This document shows positions 54,206 to 58,821 of a stretch of DNA of 58,821 nucleotides, piece by piece. The translations under genes and the position numbers were made by a program. The DNA is from Acinetobacter lwoffii (GTDB lineage: Bacteria > Pseudomonadota > Gammaproteobacteria > Pseudomonadales > Moraxellaceae): positions 1 through 58,821 of the forward strand of contig NZ_DCLL01000038.1 of NCBI RefSeq assembly GCF_002321025.1. The letters are read 5' to 3'. The notes beneath the pieces are model-generated. The model did not search any database. It saw only the letters and a list, made by a program, of their open reading frames with translations, and had not been told where the DNA came from. Position 1 is the first letter of the stretch. Every line of letters starts with the position of its first letter.

Positions 54206-55636
54206 ATGTCGCAAAAAAAGAGCGTAATTTTTAAAAATCTGCTGCCTGTGATCAAACAATATCAGCAGCTTGGATTTACGCATGAAAAAATTGTTGCACT
54301 ACTTCGAGATGAACATGATCTCGATCTAGTCACAACTGAGACATTTAAAAGTTATTTATATCGTTATGCAAAAGTGACCTCCACTCCTTCCGAGAACATC
54401 AAAATGCCGAACACTTTCCAAACCCCTCGCGAGATCAAGAAATCATCTAAGCTCGAGCATGTATGCTACGACATTCGCGGACCTGTGTTACGAGCGGCCA
54501 TCGAGATGGAAGAAGCCGGTCACAAAATTATCAAATTAAATATTGGCAATCCTGCCCCATTCGGTTTTGAAGCGCCGCAGGAAATTATCAACGATGTGGC
54601 TTTAAACCTGCCGAATGCGATTGGCTATACCGATTCCAAAGGGATTTTCCCGGCGCGTAAGGCGATCTGTCAGTATTATCAGCAAAAAGGCATTCTAGAT
54701 ATGCACGTCAATGACGTCTATATCGGTAATGGTGTGTCTGAACTGATCGTGATGGCCATGCAGGGTCTGCTGGATGATGGCGATGAAATGCTGATTCCAA
54801 TGCCAGATTATCCACTCTGGACGGCGGCAGTGAATCTGTCTGGAGGTACAGCGATTCACTATAAATGTGATGAAGAAAATCACTGGTATCCAGATATTGC
54901 TGATATGGAAAGCAAAATCACGCCGAATACCCGTGGTATTGTGATTATCAACCCGAATAACCCGACCGGTTCGGTTTACCCACGTCATGTGTTGCAACAA
55001 ATCGTCGACTTGGCCAAGAAATATGACCTGATTTTATTTGCTGACGAAATCTACGACAAAATTATTTACGATGGGATTGAGCATGTTGCTGTAGCAGCTC
55101 TGGCTGGCGATCAGCTCTGTGTTTCGTTTAACGGTTTATCTAAAGCCTATCGTATTGCTGGTTTCCGTTCCGGCTGGATGGCCATTACCGGCAATAAAGC
55201 ACGTGCAGCAGACTATATCGAAGGTCTGGATATGCTTGCATCGATGCGTCTGTGTGCCAACCATCAGGCACAATATGCAATTCAGACTGCACTGGGCGGT
55301 TATCAGTCAATTAACGACCTGATTCGTTCGGGTGGGCGTTTATATGAACAGCGCAATATTGCCTGGGAAATGCTGAACGAGATTCCAGGTGTGTCTTGTG
55401 TCAAACCTGAAGGCGCAATGTATTGCTTCCCGAAACTGGATCCGAATGTGTATCCAATTCAGGACGATGAAAAACTGATGCTGGATTTGTTACGTGCAGA
55501 GAAAGTACTTCTGGTTCAAGGGACAGGCTTTAACTGGCCAACACCGGATCATTTCCGTGTAGTGTTCCTGCCGGCTGAAAATGAACTGCGTGAAGCCATT
55601 ACCCGTGTTGGCCGTTTCCTGGCCAAGATGCGTTAA
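54206..55636 (+). CDS. alaA: Alanine/glutamate-pyruvate transaminase with N-terminal HTH-like extension
   Basis: 476 residues. From residue 76 it follows E. coli AlaA closely: KSSKLEHVCYDIRGPVL, INPNNPTGSVYP, PLP lysine in NGLSKAYRIAGFRSGWM. The first 75 residues are extra. They form a small helical unit, LPVIKQYQQLGFTHEKIVALL then TTETFKSYLYRYAK, that looks like the HTH seen in small plasmid regulators. The start is supported because the extension is continuous and in frame with codon use like the rest. Makes alanine from pyruvate. Confidence 0.9.
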   Translation: MSQKKSVIFKNLLPVIKQYQQLGFTHEKIVALLRDEHDLDLVTTETFKSYLYRYAKVTSTPSENIKMPNTFQTPREIKKSSKLEHVCYDIRGPVLRAAIEMEEAGHKIIKLNIGNPAPFGFEAPQEIINDVALNLPNAIGYTDSKGIFPARKAICQYYQQKGILDMHVNDVYIGNGVSELIVMAMQGLLDDGDEMLIPMPDYPLWTAAVNLSGGTAIHYKCDEENHWYPDIADMESKITPNTRGIVIINPNNPTGSVYPRHVLQQIVDLAKKYDLILFADEIYDKIIYDGIEHVAVAALAGDQLCVSFNGLSKAYRIAGFRSGWMAITGNKARAADYIEGLDMLASMRLCANHQAQYAIQTALGGYQSINDLIRSGGRLYEQRNIAWEMLNEIPGVSCVKPEGAMYCFPKLDPNVYPIQDDEKLMLDLLRAEKVLLVQGTGFNWPTPDHFRVVFLPAENELREAITRVGRFLAKMR

Positions 55637-55654
55637 TTCTTGAAATAGACAATA

Positions 55655-55685
55655 TAAAAAACCGCGTTGATACGCGGTTTTTTAT
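55655..55685 (+). terminator. alaA terminator
   Basis: AACCGCG-TTGATA-CGCGGTT with T6 run. Confidence 0.88.
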
Positions 55686-55836
55686 TTCTCTGAAAAAATT
55701 CAGGCTTTTGACTGATGAAATCTTAAAAATCATACCGGTTTCTTTGAGCAAATTTCTGCACTCAATGGTTTCTTCTCAGGCAATTTCCCCTCAATCATGA
55801 AGATTCATGTTATTTTTTGATCAAATATAAAATTCT

Positions 55837-57060
55837 ATGAGTACACGGATGTCCTCAAACACAATGAAGCTCAGCCTGTTTCTCTGTCTTAGTATGTGCT
55901 TGGGCATTGGCATTCTTCGTTTCTCTTACACCGCGTTGTTACCTGGCACACGCGAAGCCTTTGGCTGGAGTACAGATTTTGCCAGTCTCTTGGGCAGTGC
56001 CAATTTGCTGGGTTATTTAATCGGTGCATTTACGGCCATGCGTCTGCCTCAAGACCGCAGCATGAGTACCTATATTCAAATTTCAGCCTTTGCCGGTATG
56101 CTCAGCCTGATGTGCTGTGCATTTTCTGGTTTTTCTGAAGTATGGTATATCGCTTGGCGGATTATTTCCGGGATCAGCGGTGGACTGATGATGATCTTAT
56201 CGCCGAGTGTGGTTGCACAGTGCTGTGAACTTCAAGACCGTCTTAAAATCAACTTTATTGGTTTTAGTGGGATTGGACTAGGCGTTTTAATTGCGACCCT
56301 GTTTCTGCCTTATCTGGATCAAATTTCCATACAGACTGCATGGCTAATCTTATGTGGTTTTGCTTTGCTTATCTGTATCGTTTTAAGTCTACTGATTCAG
56401 AAATTTAAGCCATATTTGTCGGCACAAGCTCCTGCGGTTACCTCTCATCTATCTCTGAATAGCGTCTTTTATAGTTTACTTACAGTTTATGCTTGTAGTG
56501 CTTTCGCTTATATACCGCATTCACTCTTCTGGATTGATTATTTAAGCCAGCAGTTGGGATTGAGCTTGTTCTGGATTAATTTCAACTGGATTCTGTATGG
56601 ACTAGGTAGTGCTTTAGGCGCCTTGAGTGCTTATGCACTGGCCAGAAAATGGGGTAATTTTGTTGCCCTGAAAATTCTTTATAGTCTTTATATTGTGGCT
56701 ATTTTTATTGCAACCCTAGATGCCAGCCCATTGCTTACTTTTAGCTCTTCCTTTTTTACCGGGATGCTAAATCCGGCTGTGGTGTTCCTGACCTCCTATA
56801 CCATTTTGCAACTGTATGGACTGGCTTATAAAAAGCTCTGGAGTATTGCCACCTTGTGTTTTGCCTCGATTCAGCTAATCGGTGGGCTCAGTTTTAGTGC
56901 GCTGCAATATTTTGGATTGAGCTATCATCAACAGTTCATACTGGCCACATTTGTTCTTTTATTAGGAACGTTACAATTGTTCTGGTACACACGTCCTGTC
57001 AGACTCAAATCTGAACAACAAACTCAGCCAGTGTCTGCTCATGGAGAAGGGACTAAATAA
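55837..57060 (+). CDS. MFS transporter, YbfB family
   Basis: 407 residues with 12 predicted spans. It begins SNTMKLSLFLCLSMCLGIGILRFSYTALLPGTREAFGW, which is the YbfB-type start of arabinose-efflux-like permeases. Substrate unknown. Its last 22 bases overlap the convergent M23 gene. Confidence 0.85.
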   Translation: MSTRMSSNTMKLSLFLCLSMCLGIGILRFSYTALLPGTREAFGWSTDFASLLGSANLLGYLIGAFTAMRLPQDRSMSTYIQISAFAGMLSLMCCAFSGFSEVWYIAWRIISGISGGLMMILSPSVVAQCCELQDRLKINFIGFSGIGLGVLIATLFLPYLDQISIQTAWLILCGFALLICIVLSLLIQKFKPYLSAQAPAVTSHLSLNSVFYSLLTVYACSAFAYIPHSLFWIDYLSQQLGLSLFWINFNWILYGLGSALGALSAYALARKWGNFVALKILYSLYIVAIFIATLDASPLLTFSSSFFTGMLNPAVVFLTSYTILQLYGLAYKKLWSIATLCFASIQLIGGLSFSALQYFGLSYHQQFILATFVLLLGTLQLFWYTRPVRLKSEQQTQPVSAHGEGTK

Positions 57061-57596
57061 GGATAAGGATTGGTTGCTCCTTGCCCACCTAAATAAATCC
57101 CATAATGTAAATGCGGCGGGGTATTTTTGGCATTACCTGTATTCCCCACATAAGCGATGACTTCACCTGCCTCAACCCAGTCGCCTTCCTGAATATGTTC
57201 TGCATAGTCATCCAGATGTGCATAATAATGTTGGCTCATATTTGGACCGGTCACCCAGATGATTTTTCCACCCAGATTGTTGGTGCCAATCCTACGCACA
57301 ATCCCTGGGGTCGCGCTAAATACTGGCGTACCGCGTTTGGCAAAAATATCCGTCCCTTCGTGTTTACGACCGTCACTACGCGCTGCTCCCCAAGTATCAT
57401 TAATCTGACCAACTCTGACGCCTTCAACCGGAATCTGTAGCGGAGCTTCTAACTGGGCTCTCTGTAATTGCCAATACAGATAAGGGCTTTTCCAACCTGC
57501 TGCTTCACCTGAAGGCGGTGGCTGACAGGCAGTTAGTAGAAAACCTATAGATAACAGTAAGCTTATAATCCGAAGAAATTTCACCAATATTCGCAT
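57039..57596 (-). CDS. M23-family peptidase lipoprotein
   Basis: 185 residues. Lipobox LLTAC at residues 20-24. The LytM domain carries GRKHEGTDIFAKRGTPV (first zinc His and Asp), HYYAHL and PPHLHYGIY (HxH). Probable peptidoglycan hydrolase or its activator in the envelope. Confidence 0.92.
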   Translation of the reverse strand: MRILVKFLRIISLLLSIGFLLTACQPPPSGEAAGWKSPYLYWQLQRAQLEAPLQIPVEGVRVGQINDTWGAARSDGRKHEGTDIFAKRGTPVFSATPGIVRRIGTNNLGGKIIWVTGPNMSQHYYAHLDDYAEHIQEGDWVEAGEVIAYVGNTGNAKNTPPHLHYGIYLGGQGATNPYPYLVPSP

Positions 57597-57689
57597 TAAA
57601 TTAAATAGATGACTTTTATCTTAATCACAACCGCCTAATTTAAAGTCACAATCCTGTTATTTTTAGTGATGATTTTATACAAGCGTTCA

Positions 57690-57724
57690 AATAACAAAAC
57701 CCTCAAATGAGGGTTTTGTTATTT
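57690..57724. terminator. Bidirectional terminator
   Basis: AATAACAAAACCCTCA / TGAGGGTTTTGTTATT, a long near-perfect hairpin, between the M23 gene start side and the small Gln-rich gene. Confidence 0.85.
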
Positions 57725-57739
57725 TAGGTGGATAGGAGA

Positions 57740-57871
57740 TTATCTACGTTTTTTAGCACGAGATGGTTTCGATGGTTGTTGCTGTTGTTGCTGTTGCTGC
57801 TCTTCATTCTGAGCATTGTCCTGCTTGTCTTTTTGTTGGACCTGCTTATGTCTCGCTTTAGCTTTAGCCAT
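57740..57871 (-). CDS. 43-residue basic Gln-rich peptide
   Basis: From ATG 57871, with AAAGGAG 8 bases upstream. It begins MAKAKARHKQVQQKDKQ, has a run of eight Gln (CAG/CAA mixed), and ends PSKPSRAKKRR. The excellent ribosome binding site and flanking terminator support a real gene. Function unknown; the composition suggests nucleic-acid binding. Confidence 0.68.
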   Translation of the reverse strand: MAKAKARHKQVQQKDKQDNAQNEEQQQQQQQQPSKPSRAKKRR

Positions 57872-58108
57872 GATTTACTCCTTTGGAGAAACGTCTCTAT
57901 TCACTGGAAGTTCCATTCATCACTGTAACGTTTATACAAAATAAGCCAATCGCTGAGCTGTATCCAAATACGTCAATGTAATACAGTGTTTACTAAGTTA
58001 TTCAGCTTAGAACGAATCATTTCTAGGCTCATTACACTTCTTACATGATCTTGCAGCCTGATACTTATTTTAACGTTTAGCTCTTAGCTGTTCAGACTTT
58101 TTCTGAAA
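57872..58108. other. Intergenic region, nothing recognised
   Basis: About 240 AT-rich bases between the small Gln-rich gene and the icd terminator. It should hold the promoter of the small gene. No other signal seen. Confidence 0.4.
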
Positions 58109-58114
58109 ATAAAA

Positions 58115-58146
58115 CTATAAAAAACCCGCAATTACTGCGGGCTTTA
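58115..58146 (-). terminator. icd terminator
   Basis: AAAGCCCGCAG-TAATT-GCGGGTTTTTT on the minus strand, 25 bases beyond the icd stop. Confidence 0.82.
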
Positions 58147-58168
58147 ACTCATAAATTGCCTCGCAATT

Positions 58169-58801
58169 TTAGGCATCCATCTTAGCAATAATCGCTTCAC
58201 CAAACTCAGAACAACGAAGCAAGGTCGCCCCTGGCATCAAGCGTTCGAAATCGTAAGTCACCGTTTTTTTCCGCAATCGCACCCGAAATCCCCTTAATGA
58301 TCAGGTCGGCAGCTTCTATCCAGCCCATATCACGTAACATCATTTCTGCAGACAAAATAATCGAACCCGGGTTTACTTTATCCTGTCCAGCATATTTAGG
58401 TGCTGTACCGTGGGTTGCTTCATAAACTGCAATCGAACCGCCAATATTGGCACCTGGTGCAATTCCGATCCCACCGACTTCCGCAGCCAGCGCATCAGAA
58501 ATATAGTCACCATTTAAGTTGAGTGTCGCAATCACAGAATAATCCGCCGGGCGCATCAAAATTTGCTGCAAGAAGGCATCGGCAATGACATCTTTAATAA
58601 TAATGTCTTTGCCTGTTCTTGGATTTTTGATTTTAACCCACGGACCACCATCTAAAAGCTCACCGCCGAAACGTTCCAGCGCGACTTCATAGCCCCACTC
58701 TTTAAATGCCCCTTCAGTGTATTTCATGATATTGCCTTTGTGTACCAAAGTCACACTAGGCTTGTCATTTTCGATGGCGAACTGAATCGCTTTACGCACC
58801 A
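58169..58801 (-). CDS. icd: NADP isocitrate dehydrogenase, partial, with a C-terminal frameshift
   Basis: The C-terminal half: LVHKGNIMKYTEGAFKEWGY, GDYISDALAAEVGGIGIAPGANIG and ATHGTAPKYAGQDKVNPGS are diagnostic. At 58264-58270 there is a T7 run where a T6 would keep the frame. With six, the protein ends VTYDFERLMPGATLLRCSEF and stops at 58169. As written the frame ends early at 58206. icd is a core TCA enzyme, so a sequencing error is the likeliest cause. The window edge cuts the 5' half. Confidence 0.9.
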
Positions 58802-58820
58802 TGAACCGTACCGGGTTTGT
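58802..58820. repeat. Terminal 19-base inverted repeat, right copy (probable linker sequence)
   Basis: The exact reverse complement of bases 1-19. The icd frame loses family resemblance exactly where it starts: the expected RLVRKAIQ becomes RFMVRKAIQ. Confidence 0.7.
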
Positions 58821-58821
58821 C

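Noticed and set aside
58802..58820. Phage-style attachment site in icd
   Set aside because: icd is a known integration site, but the matching copy at 1-19 is inverted rather than direct, and it sits exactly at the sequence ends. A linker artefact explains it better.

Overview
The window looks like an Acinetobacter chromosome fragment. It is AT-rich, carries an IS5-type element and a related 113 bp miniature copy, has a UmuD-like gene with an extended N-terminus, and an alanine transaminase with an N-terminal extension. The first and last 19 bases are exact inverted copies of each other and replace expected coding sequence at both edges, so this is probably a whole contig with linker sequence left on its ends.

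Region 1 (1-10.4 kb) is an accessory purine-type module. It holds a Rieske oxygenase, three IPNS-like 2-oxoglutarate/Fe(II) oxygenases, a TIM-barrel isomerase-like protein, a frameshifted BMP-family binding protein, a LysR regulator, a Tsx-like porin and an NCS2 permease. No enzyme here has an obvious textbook assignment. The module stops at an IS5-type element that lacks the start of its transposase.

Region 2 (11.3-20.9 kb) is a complete urate-to-ureidoglycolate route: a second Rieske oxygenase (HpxD-like, about 85% identical to the first), a LysR regulator, HpxO, allantoicase, ureidoglycolate lyase, a second Tsx porin, a second NCS2 permease, HIU hydrolase, OHCU decarboxylase and the allantoinase PuuE. 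Region 3 (21.5-27.8 kb) is the urease operon in the order ureE-F-G-J-D-A-B-(GNAT)-C. It releases ammonia from the urea that allantoicase and ureidoglycolate lyase produce. Regions 1-3 together form a purine scavenging and nitrogen assimilation block.

Region 4 (28.1-37.2 kb) is mobile DNA. The last 40 or so codons of a flavodoxin/sulfite-reductase-type reductase are cut off by a coupled three-gene cassette: a 213-residue protein, then two large tyrosine-recombinase-like proteins of 727 and 1018 residues. After it come an orphan 107-residue gene, an XRE regulator, an AlpA-like regulator and a P4-type integrase beside a CAT-anticodon tRNA.

Region 5 (37.2-58.8 kb) is mostly housekeeping: acyltransferase, yebC, an Lrp-type regulator, a glycine-rich repeat protein broken by an in-frame stop, a GST, ychF, Fur-box-controlled sodA with a 33-residue membrane peptide, azlCD, purT, glnD, dapC, a glutathione peroxidase, msrB, alaA, an MFS transporter, an M23 lipoprotein, a 43-residue Gln-rich basic peptide and a partial icd. 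Two homopolymer-linked frameshifts (BMP gene and icd) may be sequencing errors rather than biology.
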